Notes: generated by a model from the letters alone, not told the origin. Counted from the first letter of the stretch, positions 53,166 through 63,902 are shown. The stretch is DNA of 64,000 nt from Phymatolithon calcareum (GCA_977006965.1 OZ345358.1:992001-1056000); one strand, 5' to 3'. Numbers and translations: made by a program.

Positions 53166-54875
53166 ATTGTATCCCACGAGCAGACCTTAAATGCAATAAA
53201 TCGCATATCAAGCAAAGAAAAATTCACCTCTTGCAGAATATCGCGGATTTTCCAATTTTTTTCTTGTTGATAATCGAAGAGGGCTGTCTGCCTTCTATAC
53301 AGATGCTCTTCTATAACGTTCGGACTGGTTCGTGAACGGTCTAATACGGATGTACTCTGCATTTAGTTGAGCTACGGACTTAAGCCAGCGGTGATGTATC
53401 GCAGCCACTAAACTTCGAACTCTTACCTTAAATGACCCCTTAAGGGCGTTCAATCACCGACTGCATTTTAAACATTAAGCTTTAAAGACTGAGGGCATAA
53501 TCTCATTAACCTCCCCACTTCTGTCTCTCGATGTGGTAATTCTCCCATATTTTCTGAGCTTCTGTACATCTTTACTTATTCTCACATGAATCCAGGAAAA
53601 TAGTTTGGATCCAGCGCCTAAGAATTCTGGTTTGTTACTCATTATAATTCTAAGAGGACTCCTGGGAAGCACGACTATTATTTCTTCCTCTCGGAATCTT
53701 CTCGCTTATACGCAGTGTGTATGTAGAAGATTCGTGCCGCATACTGCAACAACTTTCTGATCACCCGCCCAAGAGGCACATGACATGTCATGCACTTGAA
53801 ACATGTCCTTACACGACTCCCGCTCCGGCTGTTACTGCAAAGGCAGCAGCAGAATTTTTCGTACCATCCGCACTATTGTAAAATTCAAATCGTTTCCCTT
53901 TTCGGCTTAGCGCGAGTTCCTTGAGCCTTCTTTTTTCCTCATTTGACACTTGATTCAACTGTATCGTCCTCATCTTCGATGCTCGATGAAACTGCGAGCA
54001 ATTCTCGACCCACGTCCCACACAAAGGCTGGAAGAGATTGCACAAAATTTAGCTTGGCCCTAAATTGGTTCAAATTTCCGAAAGCGGTTCCGTCCGCCAG
54101 GATTTCAGACTTTTGGGACATACGCCACGCTCGGAAAGCGTTGACCACTACAGTAATGATCTTGAGTTTCTCTATAGCAGGCACGTAGAAAAGCTTTGCT
54201 TTATGAGAGAGAAACCCATTATTAAATTTCTCCTCTTGCATGACTCTGGGGTGCGCATTTTCCACCCATGCGATGCGTCACCTTCTTGAGTCACTCCAGA
54301 ACGTCCTCCTCTATCATGAGTTGTACGTGGTCTTCCTCGCGATCCCCTTCCACGACTTCTCCCTCGACGCTTAAAGCTATCAGCCATGGAGATGTTACTG
54401 CCGTCGACGGAAGAAACGGGGCTGATCGCACAATCAAAAACAAAAGCACGGGATTTCTCAGTACTTTTTTTCCTGCTTTTCTATTATATTCCACTGCTCT
54501 GCACGAAGCATCCATCATACATGGCTGGCATTGAGCTCACCATTGTTCTCTCGCGTGAGAGCTTATAGACCTCAAGCAAATACAATCTACATGAAATGCG
54601 ACAGCGTCACAAAATCACTCGAAATCTTCGAAATGCCATTAAATCATTCTTCGACTAGTGTGTTTTTCATTGCGTGCTTCAGTACTAGTCCTACATGAAG
54701 TCAGGCTTCACGTTTGCAGTTTGTATAACAAGCAGTGATAGCAAATTCAAGGATTTTCGATGTCACAGCAACTACAGTAGTTGCAAATGACCGCTGTTGT
54801 GGTCATTTGAGTTACGTAACAGGTGTCATAAACTCTCCCTAAAATCCAAATGACCACTGCAGTAGTCAGTTAGAA
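53166..54875. other. No gene recognised
   Basis: Several minus-strand frames occur (53672-53475, 54045-53809, 54265-53939, 54387-54172; the last opens with an arginine/glycine-rich MADSFKRRGRSRGRGSRGRP). None connects into a known domain, and they overlap in conflicting frames. Near the right end (about 54770-54870) are small inverted motifs such as CAAATGACC/GGTCATTTG. This may be a decayed gene or element. Confidence 0.35.
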
Positions 54876-55203
54876 TGTGAGTATGGGCCACACAATTGCA
54901 CGGCCAGAGAGAATATCTGTACTGTATCCAATGATATGTTAGAAGGTATTCGATTGGTGCATATCTCCTTATTAGTGATCCGGGGGTGCAGCACGCCCTC
55001 ACCCGTTTGCCCCCGTTTGTACTCTGTACTTAGGAAGTGCTGTGCTGCGCGCTGTCGCAGCGCACACATAGAATACACACACCAAAACCGAGTAAACGAA
55101 CATTTCGTTTTGACTAAGGACGCTTATCGCTTCGGCGTGCTTCCTTCTTGACGCCACTACCGCTAAGGCGGGGCGTCTATTCCGAATAATTGCCACACCC
55201 ACA
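54876..55203 (+). repeat. 5' LTR of Copia 2
   Basis: A 328-bp LTR. It contains a GC-rich inverted GCTGCGCGCTGTCGCAGCGC (about 55041-55060) and AACGAACATTTCGTTTTGAC downstream. It is followed by TTGATCAATTGGGGGC. This is not a standard TGG-starting primer site, so the primer is uncertain. Confidence 0.95.
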
Positions 55204-55583
55204 TTGATCAATTGGGGGCAAGGCAAATACTTGCTCGCAGCGTGCAATAAGCCTAAGGGCTGCGCTGCAATTGCCGTGCCGACTACCGCCGTGTCAGTAA
55301 CCGTGCTGGGAAGTATTTTTGGCCGCCCTCTGGTCCTGCGTCCGAAGGTGTACAGTCGCTTGTAATATCTTGTTGTAATATCCGGATTCCCTCGGCTCTT
55401 TGAGTCGGATCACCTGTTCTACATTGCTTCGGCCACCCCCTTGGTTGGGGGTCTTGTGTGTTCAGGTCGAGTACGGAAGAAACGATTTTGTACTTGATTG
55501 TCAACGTTCCTAAAAACCTCTGCACCGTTCCTTGGGAAGGCTAGGGTGAAATCCAGTAGCATCTAGCGCGGTAATTAGTTGGC

Positions 55584-56756
55584 ATGGACCCACCGACCGC
55601 TGAACAGCGGCAAATGGCGGACGGGGAGCTGGCCGAGCTCTTCACTGCAGACGAAGTGAAGGAGCTTCGTGGCGAAAATTTGTGCAAGTTCTTTACGGAG
55701 AACTGCAATCAGCGCGACTTGCAGCTCTGTTCTACGGCTGCCCGCGCGCGTGTTCGCGACTACCTCCACAGCCACGATGTGGCTGTTGGAAAGGGGTCTG
55801 GCCAGCCCATCGTGGACTGCTTGCTGAACCTGTTCCCGCCGGCTTCGCCGCAGACTTCTGTTCGCGCGCGCAGTCAAGCTGGAGCTTCGGGGTCTGGCGA
55901 CCCCCGCTCCATGTCGGACAGCTCGCTGCTCGCGCCTGCTTTATCAAAGATGACTGCCGTGCGCGACATTGTTAAGTCGCCGCGACATCCGAGCGACCAG
56001 TATGCCGGACCGCACGAGCCACCATTGCTCTCTACCGTGAAAGAAGCCTTTAGGGCCGACTGCAACGCCTTAAACGTCCCCGAAGACGCTCGGCTGGACG
56101 TCATGTACCGCTTCTTACGCGGTGACGCGCTCAAGCACTTTCGTCGGGCGGTCAGGCCTCTTGCTTCTTCAGCCAACGACGCGTTCCGGCTTCTTGCTGA
56201 GCACTACAACACATCTGCTCACCAACGGAACAATAAGGACGAGTGGAACCGGCTGACTTTCACTTTACTAGCGTCTCACAACCGCGAAAAGAGTGACGCT
56301 GAGGTCCTTCAGCTACTCTACAACCAAGCCCAGGACTTGCAGACCCTGCTGGGTCCGCCTTACACGTCAGACCTTCTACTTTGTGACTTTCTTGTCCGGG
56401 CTACGTCAACTACTCCGTTCGCTCGTCACCTTAAGGACGAAGATGCTGAGCGAAAACCGCATGCTTTGTATACTCAACTTCTAAACGCGATCAACCGTGA
56501 AAACCGGGAGAAAGAACGAGCTCAGGTAGGTGGAGTTACTGCTATTGCAGGCTCCTCCGCAGCTGGACCGTCGTCTCGCTCACTGCCGGGAACGTTTTTC
56601 GTAGATGAGGCCGGCGAGTACGAGATATTCTACACCAACTCGGGCTCGCCCAGTATCCGTCGCCGCGCTATGCGTAACCCACTCCGTGACTTTCGCAACA
56701 GAGGCCGCTCCCGCGGCAGAGGCGGGTTTGCTGGCAACAGACCAGGAGACCAATGA
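55584..56756 (+). CDS. Gag of Copia 2
   Basis: A 390-residue capsid-type protein. The N-terminal 100 residues have a SAP-like FTADEVKELRGENLCKFF...RVRDYLHSH look. The capsid core follows (about 130-320, with TVKEAFRADCNAL, DALKHFRRAV and EWNRLTFTLLAS). The C-terminus is basic and RGG-rich (RNRGRSRGRGGFAGNRPGD) and probably binds RNA. The usual CCHC zinc knuckle is not in this part; it comes 20-odd codons after the TGA that ends the frame (56754-56756). It forms virus-like particles around the element RNA in the cytoplasm, by analogy with other Copia Gags. Confidence 0.88.
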   Translation: MDPPTAEQRQMADGELAELFTADEVKELRGENLCKFFTENCNQRDLQLCSTAARARVRDYLHSHDVAVGKGSGQPIVDCLLNLFPPASPQTSVRARSQAGASGSGDPRSMSDSSLLAPALSKMTAVRDIVKSPRHPSDQYAGPHEPPLLSTVKEAFRADCNALNVPEDARLDVMYRFLRGDALKHFRRAVRPLASSANDAFRLLAEHYNTSAHQRNNKDEWNRLTFTLLASHNREKSDAEVLQLLYNQAQDLQTLLGPPYTSDLLLCDFLVRATSTTPFARHLKDEDAERKPHALYTQLLNAINRENREKERAQVGGVTAIAGSSAAGPSSRSLPGTFFVDEAGEYEIFYTNSGSPSIRRRAMRNPLRDFRNRGRSRGRGGFAGNRPGDQ

Positions 56757-56765
56757 CGGTACAAC
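56748..56765 (+). promoter_or_regulatory. Putative UGA readthrough site between gag and pol
   Basis: The sequence is GAC-CAA-TGA-CGG-TAC with the TGA at 56754-56756 in the gag frame, and the pol frame continues in phase for over 1,100 codons. UGA followed by CGG is one of the established leaky stop contexts in plant and animal RNA viruses (as in tobraviruses). No ATG in the pol frame precedes 56814, and the first one comes just before the zinc knuckle. I could not find a convincing downstream stem-loop by eye. Confidence 0.65.
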
Positions 56766-59700
56766 CCTGGCGTCGTGCCGCAGTTCAATAGGAAAGACCA
56801 TACCGGGAACTATATGCTTTGCAATTTATGCAACAGCTGGTTCCATCTGATCGCTGACTGCCCGTATCGCACCAAGGCGACGGCCATAATGTTTGAGGAA
56901 GAGCATGTACATCCGGCGGAAGACAACCTTGAGGTCGCTGCGAACGCTGCTGACGACGACAGGCTCAACGATGTATATGAGCAAGATGAACAGGCGACCG
57001 CATTCTTTGCCCAAGTTGCTGAACACCAAAGTACTCACGCTTTTACTGGAGAAAAATTGCCCTTCTCAGCCCCAATATCTCTGGATATTCACTTCACGGA
57101 GATATCCAGCGTACCGTTCTTGGGTATCTGCATGGACGAAGGCGCTACTGAATCTATCTGCGGCAAGCCACAGTACGAGGCTTACCTCAGAACTGTCCAC
57201 ATTCCAGCGAGCCTAAGCAAGCTCCGCCCTTCCGGAGTACCGCTTCGATTTGGCGGAAAGGGGGACAAGCAACTGGTGTTACCTTCTCTTGGGATAGCCA
57301 CTATACGTTTCCCCGTACAGGGCTACGGGTTTTACGAGTACAAGTCGCATATTGTGGACAACGATGTACCTATGCTCCTTGGTCTACGCCTGCAACGAGA
57401 ACTGAAGGCAACTACCGTCAAAAATGACCAAGGACCCGAGTTCATAGAGTTCCCAAACTTGTTTCGCCTTCCTTTAACCTTCAAGCGTGGTCACCTCTTC
57501 TATGAGTTCCCTGCGAATGAAGTCCTCTTTACTGAGACCGAGCTCTACAAGCTTCATCGAAACCTTGGGCATCCCACCGCAGCAACCACGTTCCGAACTC
57601 TCGATCGCGCCTACCCTCTTGAAACTACGCATGATGACAAGCAAAAGCTGGAAAATATCGTTAGCAACTGCTTTGCGTGCGAAAAGTACAAGCGTATGCC
57701 TCAGCGCTATCGCGCTTCTGCACCCGACGAGATCGTATTCAACCAGGACGTTGCCATTGATATCATGTTCATCGATGGAAGTCCAATCCTGCATGCTGTT
57801 TGTAAGCACACGCACCTCTCCCGGGCAGCCGTCCTGCCTGCTCAAGATGGCCGTACCATCTGGGAGACTTTCATGCGTATCTGGGTATGTCCTTATCTTG
57901 GAGCACCTGTCAACATCTGGGTTGATCAGGCTAAGCAGTTCATCTACGGGATCTTCGTCATTCTTTGCAACTCCCTTGGTGCTAACATTGTACCAGTTGC
58001 AGTCGAGGCGCACTGGTCTCTTGTGGTCGAACGATACCATGAGCCCCTCCGTAGAGTCGTAAGAAAGCTGAGAACTGACTGTCCTGACGTGCCTTTGGAC
58101 GTACTCGTTGACTACGCAAACATGGTTATGTCACATACGATGGGACCCGAGGGGTTTACGCCGGCGATATTGGCCTTTGGGGCAGAGCCTCGCCTCCCGA
58201 TTGCGGACTTAGCTCAAGTCCCAGTGACCGTCATACAGCGCATGGAAGTTGCTGCTATCGCCCGTCGCGAGTACGAGAGCGTGGTGGCCAAAATGCGTGT
58301 AACCAAGGCCATGGCTTCTCCCGCTCCCAGTGAGAGTTTCCTCACTGTCAACCCAGGGGACAAAGTGCTCGCCTTTCGCGAGAAAAAAGGCTGGATGGGA
58401 CCATACAAGTTCATGTCTAATGCTGGAAAGCTTGCTCTAGTTGTCGATGCCGCCAACAGGCAGCATACTTTTCATGTCACTCAGCTCAAACCCTATCCTG
58501 AGATGCCAGCCTTAGAGGACCTCTTTCCTGTGGTACAAGCGTTCATCGTGAAGGTCTGCAACAAAAAGAACGATCCTCGCTTTAAAGACTCCCAGCAGAA
58601 GGAGTACAACGGCATCCTGGCAAAAGGAGGAGTGAAGCCAGTTCTACGCTCTGAGATTCCCCCTGGTGCAAACTTCGTCGGCAATCGATATGTCAACGTC
58701 ATTAAGGACTTTGGTTCTGAATTCGAGCGACTGAAATCGCGATGGATTCTTCTCGGGTACAGCGACAGAGAAAAGGATTTTATAGTGAATGAGGCGCCTG
58801 TGCTCTTGCGCTTCAGTCTTCGCATTATCTTCTTCTTGGCCATCTCCTTCTTTGACAATGTCCTGTGGAACAGAGACGCCGAGCAGGCCTACTTCCAGTC
58901 CAAGCCGTTGCCACGTGCTGTATACACCGACCCGCCACAGGAGTCTAAGCTCGATCCGGAACATTATGCCCTACAGATCGTGCTGCCTCAGTACGGACTT
59001 GCAGAGTCTAGTACCTGCTGGCGCCACCAGTATGCTCCAGTGTACACCAAGGACTTGAAAATGTCCTCAGCGCACATTGACCCCTGTCTTTACTACCGAA
59101 AGACAGACGGTAAGCTCATCGGCGTCACTGGCCTCGTTACGGATGACACTGCAAACACGGGTACTCTCCAGTTTGCTGAGGAAGAAGCCAAAGCTACCTC
59201 ACGCTTCATAACGAACAAGCATGAGATAGCTAAAGAGAAGGAATTCCGGTTCTTCGGGCAACAAGTGACGATGTCTAATGATGGCCTGATAGTCCGTCAG
59301 TATGCGCACATCAACGAAATGGAGCTGATAGATTCCTCTGCAGCAGAAGTGAACCAGAAGGAGTTCCGCAGCCAGCGAGGAAAGCTGTTGTACGTGACGC
59401 AGACTTCCCAGCCGCTCTACGCTTATGATGCTGCCTATCTGTCGCAAGTAAAACCTGATCAGGCCAAGTCTGCTGACGTACGTGCTCTGAACAAATCAGT
59501 GCGTGCTCTAAAAGCTACTCCCAAGCAAGGACTGCTGTTCCCCAAGTTGGACATGGATTCTGTTACCATACGCGTCTACACTGACGCTGGCCACAATACA
59601 AACCCTGATCTAACGTCTCAGCTAGGAGTTATAGTCCTTGTTGTGGACAGAGACCTTCACTGCAATATACTACACTGGTCATCAAATAAGTGTTCGCGCC

Positions 59701-60068
59701 ACACTAAGTCAATGATATCTGCTGAGACTTACGCTTTTGCAGATGGATACGACATAGGAGTGTCGTTCAAAATGCTGCTGGAAGATATGCTTTCTCGTGA
59801 GTTCAAGCTCTTCTTGTTCACGGACTGCAAGTCTCTCTTCGATACTATTACTAAGTATCGCCGTACCAAAGAGCTCCAACTCATGTACGAGATATCTGAT
59901 ATCCGTCGGGCTTATGAGTCATTAGAGATCTCGAATATCGCATGGATCCGGACAGAGTTCAACATTGCCGACAGCCTCACGCGCCATGCCAAGAACCATA
60001 TCCTTCAGCAAGTCCTTTCCACGGGATACATTCAGCACCCGATTGAGGAATGGATTTCGAAGTGGTGA
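56757..60068 (+). CDS. Pol of Copia 2 (protease, integrase, RT, RNase H), expressed by readthrough
   Basis: The open frame continues in phase after the TGA. In order it has a zinc knuckle CNLCNSWFHLIADC (about 56820), protease FLGICMDEGATES (about 57117; DEGA in place of DSGA), the integrase zinc-binding HRNLGHPTAATTF...CFAC, and the integrase core with AIDIMFIDG, WVDQAKQF and VVERYHE (D, D, E with about 34 residues between the last two). RT follows with WNRDAEQAYFQS and GLVTDDTAN (about 59130), then RNase H with VYTDAGH, SAETYAF and FTDCKSLFD and the late NIADSLTR. All acidic catalytic residues are present. The stop is at 60066-60068, ahead of a purine tract. Confidence 0.92.
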   Translation, partial: RYNPGVVPQFNRKDHTGNYMLCNLCNSWFHLIADCPYRTKATAIMFEEEHVHPAEDNLEVAANAADDDRLNDVYEQDEQATAFFAQVAEHQSTHAFTGEKLPFSAPISLDIHFTEISSVPFLGICMDEGATESICGKPQYEAYLRTVHIPASLSKLRPSGVPLRFGGKGDKQLVLPSLGIATIRFPVQGYGFYEYKSHIVDNDVPMLLGLRLQRELKATTVKNDQGPEFIEFPNLFRLPLTFKRGHLFYEFPANEVLFTETELYKLHRNLGHPTAATTFRTLDRAYPLETTHDDKQKLENIVSNCFACEKYKRMPQRYRASAPDEIVFNQDVAIDIMFIDGSPILHAVCKHTHLSRAAVLPAQDGRTIWETFMRIWVCPYLGAPVNIWVDQAKQFIYGIFVILCNSLGANIVPVAVEAHWSLVVERYHEPLRRVVRKLRTDCPDVPLDVLVDYANMVMSHTMGPEGFTPAILAFGAEPRLPIADLAQVPVTVIQRMEVAAIARREYESVVAKMRVTKAMASPAPSESFLTVNPGDKVLAFREKKGWMGPYKFMSNAGKLALVVDAANRQHTFHVTQLKPYPEMPALEDLFPVVQAFIVKVCNKKNDPRFKDSQQKEYNGILAKGGVKPVLRSEIPPGANFVGNRYVNVIKDFGSEFERLKSRWILLGYSDREKDFIVNEAPVLLRFSLRIIFFLAISFFDNVLWNRDAEQAYFQSKPLPRAVYTDPPQESKLDPEHYALQIVLPQYGLAESSTCWRHQYAPVYTKDLKMSSAHIDPCLYYRKTDGKLIGVTGLVTDDTANTGTLQFAEEEAKATSRFITNKHEIAKEKEFRFFGQQVTMSNDGLIVRQYAHINEMELIDSSAAEVNQKEFRSQRGKLLYVTQTSQPLYAYDAAYLSQVKPDQAKSADVRALNKSVRALKATPKQGLLFPKLDMDSVTIRVYTDAGHNTNPDLTSQLGVIVLVVDRDLHCNILHWSSNKCSRHTKSMISAETYAFADGYDIGVSFKMLLEDMLSREFKLFLFTDCKSLFDTITKYRRTKELQLMYEISDIRRAYESLEISNIAWIRTEFNIADSLTRHAKNHILQQVLSTGYIQHPIEEWISKW

Positions 60069-60141
60069 GTATCCGCTTTTCAATGCATACCCGCTTTCAC
60101 CGCCTGCTTACACCGAAACATCGAATGAATACCCCAAGTCT

Positions 60142-60160
60142 GGGGAAAGAAGAAAAATAG
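60142..60160 (+). promoter_or_regulatory. Polypurine tract of Copia 2
   Basis: GGGGAAAGAAGAAAAATAG lies 13 bp before the 3' LTR. It is the likely primer for plus-strand synthesis, although such tracts normally abut the LTR; the shorter GAAATTGGATTGAA follows. Confidence 0.55.
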
Positions 60161-60173
60161 AAATTGGATTGAA

Positions 60174-60501
60174 TGTGAGTATGGGCCACACAATTGCACG
60201 GCCAGAGAGAATATCTGTACTGTATCCAATGATATGTTAGAAGGTATTCGATTGGTGCATATCTCCTTATTAGTGATCCGGGGGTGCAGCGCGCCCTCAC
60301 CCGTTTGCCCCCGTTTGTACTCTGTACTTAGGAAGTGCTGTGCTGCGCGCTGTCGCAGCGCACACATAGAATACACACACCAAAACCGAGTAAACGAACA
60401 TTTCGTTTTGACTAAGGACGCTTATCGCTTCGACGTGCTTCCTTCTTGACGCCACTACCGCTAAGGCGGGGCGTCTATTCCGAATAATTGCCACACCCAC
60501 A
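60174..60501 (+). repeat. 3' LTR of Copia 2
   Basis: Identical to the 5' LTR except for two single-base changes (GCAGCACG to GCAGCGCG, and TTCGGCG to TTCGACG). Followed by the TAGAA target duplication. Confidence 0.95.
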
Positions 60502-60506
60502 TAGAA

Positions 60507-61337
60507 CACTAGGGACATGAGAATAATCGCATATCAGGTCTGCACGTGGGATAACTTTATGGAAAAGAAGGCGAGCTATGAGTAAACCAGTTATATGCGA
60601 TATGTCGCATGTAACTTTGTAATCATAGTTGATGTTTTTATGTTGCTCGACTTTCCAACAGGATTTTCAACAGAAGCAAAAAATTCAAAGAAACATTGTG
60701 CACAATGTTTCTATCAAAAACGTATATCTATACATTTTCCAGATGCGAAAAATCGCGATACGCGTATGCTCCATCAGACTGGCACTCAGTAGTAAAAATT
60801 GGCCAGTTTGCGATAGGGGCGAAAAATATGATAACTTATGATGGCGACTGAAAAAACTCATTTCTTCGTTTCTGGCCTCTGTTGCACGATTCTCGGTTCG
60901 ACTCCATCACTTTAAAGCTAGTATAGAAGCATGTTCACGACTCCGTTCTCAGCGTGAATGTATACTACTAATTGCTGTAGTTCTCCATAAAGCTTGGATG
61001 TCAGAATTTGCGGTTCCCCCGCGGGCGAAAGAGATCGCCCACATAGAAGGTACCTAGCTAAACAGCATTAAAAACAAAAAAAATCAGAGAGAAAATGGTA
61101 TTATAGTGACTTTGCCTTAGTATAAAAACGTGTTGGTTCTCATTTTCGTATCACTGTGTTCGCTTGTCTTTCCTCCTTATCTGGATGTCGCGGAGCGTGG
61201 GTTCCCCAAGAATTGCCTATGCGAAGGCCTTGAATGTCCGCGTCGCTGAGAAAATCCTTTGTCTGAATGCCAGAATCAATGATTTTCGGAAAATCCGATA
61301 TTTATCATAATATCGTGGATATATGTTTTTTTTAAAA
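60507..61337. other. No gene recognised
   Basis: AT-rich sequence with short frames only (60595-60841, both strands). No repeat in common with the rest of the window and no RNA gene is seen. Confidence 0.4.
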
Positions 61338-62162
61338 AAAAGCTCCCAAAGCCTCGATTTTGAGTAACAGGGAAGCTTCTCGCTGTTTTCCATACTCATC
61401 TCTCTACTATGCTTCTAATATCTTCTTAATCCGAATTTCTCTCCCTGTGAGGGCCCGAGTAAGTCTTTTGCATTCATATTTCGTTTCTTGGTCCATCCTC
61501 ATAGACCGTAGTATACATTGCAACACGATAAGCTCAACCACAGCACCAGTCCCAAAGTACTTCGCCAGAACGGATTTTCTCCACAAAGGAACTCTGTTGA
61601 AAATGACTCTCAGGCATCTCAACCGCGAAGTTCTGTCCCTTATATATAGCACTCCTGCTCCTGGTAGGTCGTTCAGTACGCCAATCGGGATTTTAACTGT
61701 CCGGCCCTCTTCTTCCAACGACCAGACTTTGACTGTTGCTTGTAGGCGTCGCTTTTTTGACACCATACCTTCTTCCGCTTGTTTCAAAGCTTCTTTAAGG
61801 TTTTTCTCTTCCCCGAGATACCCAATGTCCTTCGATACGTCTTCCAGGTCATCTTCTCTACCCTGGTATTCTTCTGAAAGCTCCAGGAACTTCCTCCGTC
61901 TTACCAAGTTTAAGGCGAACCTTTCAGCCTGGTGCATTCTCCTCATCTGTGGGCTGGCGAGATGGCAGAGCACTCGCATCCTCTCCCTTCGATACTCGGC
62001 ATATTTTCCGAAAACGTATCTGTGGAAAAGACCTTCTGCTGCTTCAATTGCCGATAGTAGTCGTTTCGTGATCGGGGTCAGGTGAATGGCATACTCCCAC
62101 CTGCCACAGAATCCCCGGTAAGTGCTGGTCTGCCCTGCACGTGTGATATTACAGAAGGCCAT
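61338..62162 (-). mobile_element. 5'-truncated LINE, C-terminal domain only
   Basis: The minus-strand frame 62162-61407 begins near the end of RT (WEYAIHLTPITKRLLSAIEA) and matches the C-terminal domain of the LINE at 10145-11292 nearly residue for residue (HLASPQMRRMHQAERFAL, EEYQG, RLTRALTGREIRIKKIL). The frame is open for 251 codons. The 3' end is followed by an A/T-rich run (61326-61340). I found no clear target duplication. Confidence 0.8.
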
Positions 62163-62269
62163 TTACAATTACACCGAACACTAATGTAGCCAAAACTGGC
62201 TACAATTTTGTGATTCCCAATCCGTTTTTATCCGCTTAATCTCTAAGCACCGTCACCGTTCATGGCACT

Positions 62270-63461
62270 ATGCCCAGCCCGGGCTCTACCGCCCCCGACG
62301 ACCGTTCGCTCTCCGACTCTGACTCTGCCTTCGACTCCGACAATCTCTTCGGCGAACGTCGTCGTGCCGCAGAGAAAGCTGCCCTCCTTGCGCGTCGAGA
62401 TCGTTTGATCGCATCCTCTTTAAAACGCGCACCCACCTCCTCCTCCGCTCCCCCTTCATCTGTCGCCCGCCCTCCATCTCCCTCGCCGTCCCGACCACCA
62501 AAGCGCGCCCGCACGCGCAGCACTCGCCCCGTGTTGACATATTCGGGGACGATGCGCCTCCACCCCTCTCTCCGTCCCGCATGCGCAGCCGGGCGCTGAC
62601 GCGCCGGTAGAGATTGGCGGTTACGCCCGTCTCCGTCCCGGCGACGTGCTCGGCGACGGTCGTTACGTGGTCGAAAGCTGTGTGGGACAGGGCGTGTTTG
62701 CAAGCGTCTTCCGCTGCCGGCAGGTGTCGACCGGTCTGACGGTTGCCATCAAGGTGTCGCTCGCAAATGCGTCCATGCGTCGCGCGGCAGCGCGCGAAAT
62801 GGCCGTTTTGCGCTTCGTTCACGCGGCGGACCCGTTCGGTCGCTCTTGTGTCGTAGATGTGCTGGACGAGTTTTTGACTCGTGGCGCGCATTCCGCAATT
62901 GTTTTTGAGTATCTCGATGCATCGCTGCGCGCCATTGTGCGACAGCATGTGGGCGGCGTTCGGTTGGCGACCGCGAGACTGTATGCTGCGCAGACGTTAC
63001 GCGCACTGGCGTTGCTGGCGAGAATCGGGGTTGTGCACGCGGATGTGAAGCCGGATAATGCGTTGGTGTCCGCGGACCGTGCTCGAATCCGCGTGGCGAA
63101 TTTCGGATGCGCGGTGCGGAAGGAGGACGTGAGTGATCCGCCCAGTGCGTATCTTGCTGCAAGGTTCTACCGTGCACCGGAGACTATTCTGGGACATGTG
63201 CCGACGCCACCGATCGATGTGTGTGCTGCGGGGTGCGTGCTGAATGAGTTGTAGACAGGTGCTGTCGCGTTTCCTGGTGGAAGTAATAATGAGATGCTGG
63301 GGCTATTTATGAATGCGCGTGGTCCGATGCCGATGCGAGTGTTGCGGAGGGGACGGTTTCGGCTGATGCACTTTGATGAGGATAATAGGTTTCTGAAGAG
63401 GGAGAGGGATTCTGTGTCGGGAAAGAAAAGTGTGAGGATGGTGTCGCGTCATAGTTCTGGT
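62270..63461 (+). pseudogene. PRP4-type splicing kinase pseudogene
   Basis: The N-terminal part (ATG 62270) has an acidic/serine start and NLFGERRRAAEKAALLARRD, then a proline/serine-rich stretch ending at a TGA (62597-62599). The kinase frame, in another phase, reads PGDVLGDGRYVVESCVGQGV, VAIKVS (lysine kept), HADVKPDN (the PRP4 variant of HRD) and ARFYRAPETILG. A TAG at 63252-63254 falls where PRP4 kinases have NELYTG, and the same frame continues with TGAVAFPGGSNNEML and FDEDNRFLKRERDS. The DFG motif is NFG (metal-binding Asp lost). The C-terminal lobe end is missing after about 63461. PRP4 (PRPF4B) phosphorylates spliceosome components in the nucleus; this copy cannot. Confidence 0.85.
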
Positions 63462-63902
63462 GGAAGACATAACCCGATTCGAGAGAGGAGGGCTTTCGAA
63501 CGTGGAACACAGATGGCCCGCGACACACTGTGCGAACCCAGACGACAGGCACGTCAACGCTCTACCCCGCAAATAGCTAGAAGCTCCGTCATTCCAGTAA
63601 GGTAGACAGACTCTTAACAGAGCACGTACTCTTGCATCGCAAGAGCAGTACAGATGCAAAAGAAGTTTAAGCTGTTTCCGAATTTGCTTTTCGCAGGAAG
63701 GACCCGTTTACGGAAGCAATGTAATTGTTCTTGCTCCCACGTAATACCGCTGACTCAGTGCAGTGCGCTGCTCTCGAGATCATTGCGCGTCCTTGCAGAC
63801 TCAGTTCAAATTAGCTACAAGTTTTGAGTGCCCTCAATGTAAGACACCTTTAGACACGACAAATCCCACAAGACGAACTGAGGGGAGATGTACCTCATTC
63901 AG
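63462..63902. other. No gene recognised
   Basis: Sequence after the kinase remnant; the continuing frame to 63605 shows no kinase similarity. Nothing else recognised. Confidence 0.35.

Larger units (their letters stand above)
54876..60501 (+). mobile_element. Copia LTR retrotransposon 2, full length and young
   Basis: The element is 5,626 bp with 328-bp LTRs (54876-55203 and 60174-60501), TGTGAGTATGGG...CCACACCCACA, and an exact 5-bp target duplication TAGAA (54871-54875 and 60502-60506). The two LTRs differ at 2 positions, implying a recent insertion. Gag (55584-56756) and pol (to 60068) are in one frame, separated by a single TGA. All catalytic motifs of protease, integrase, RT and RNase H can be read, so it may still be active. 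The order with integrase before RT places it in Copia; the DEGA protease and VTDD RT boxes are unlike plant Copia and recall divergent algal/diatom lineages (inference). Confidence 0.96.

Noticed and set aside
53809-54387. Minus-strand frames with an RG-rich start and a helical downstream part
   Set aside because: The candidate pieces lie in conflicting frames and match nothing I know, so no gene is called; kept as unassigned sequence.
62286-62948. Minus-strand frames antisense to the PRP4-like sequence
   Set aside because: Arginine-rich shadows of GC-rich coding DNA; the plus strand has the kinase motifs.
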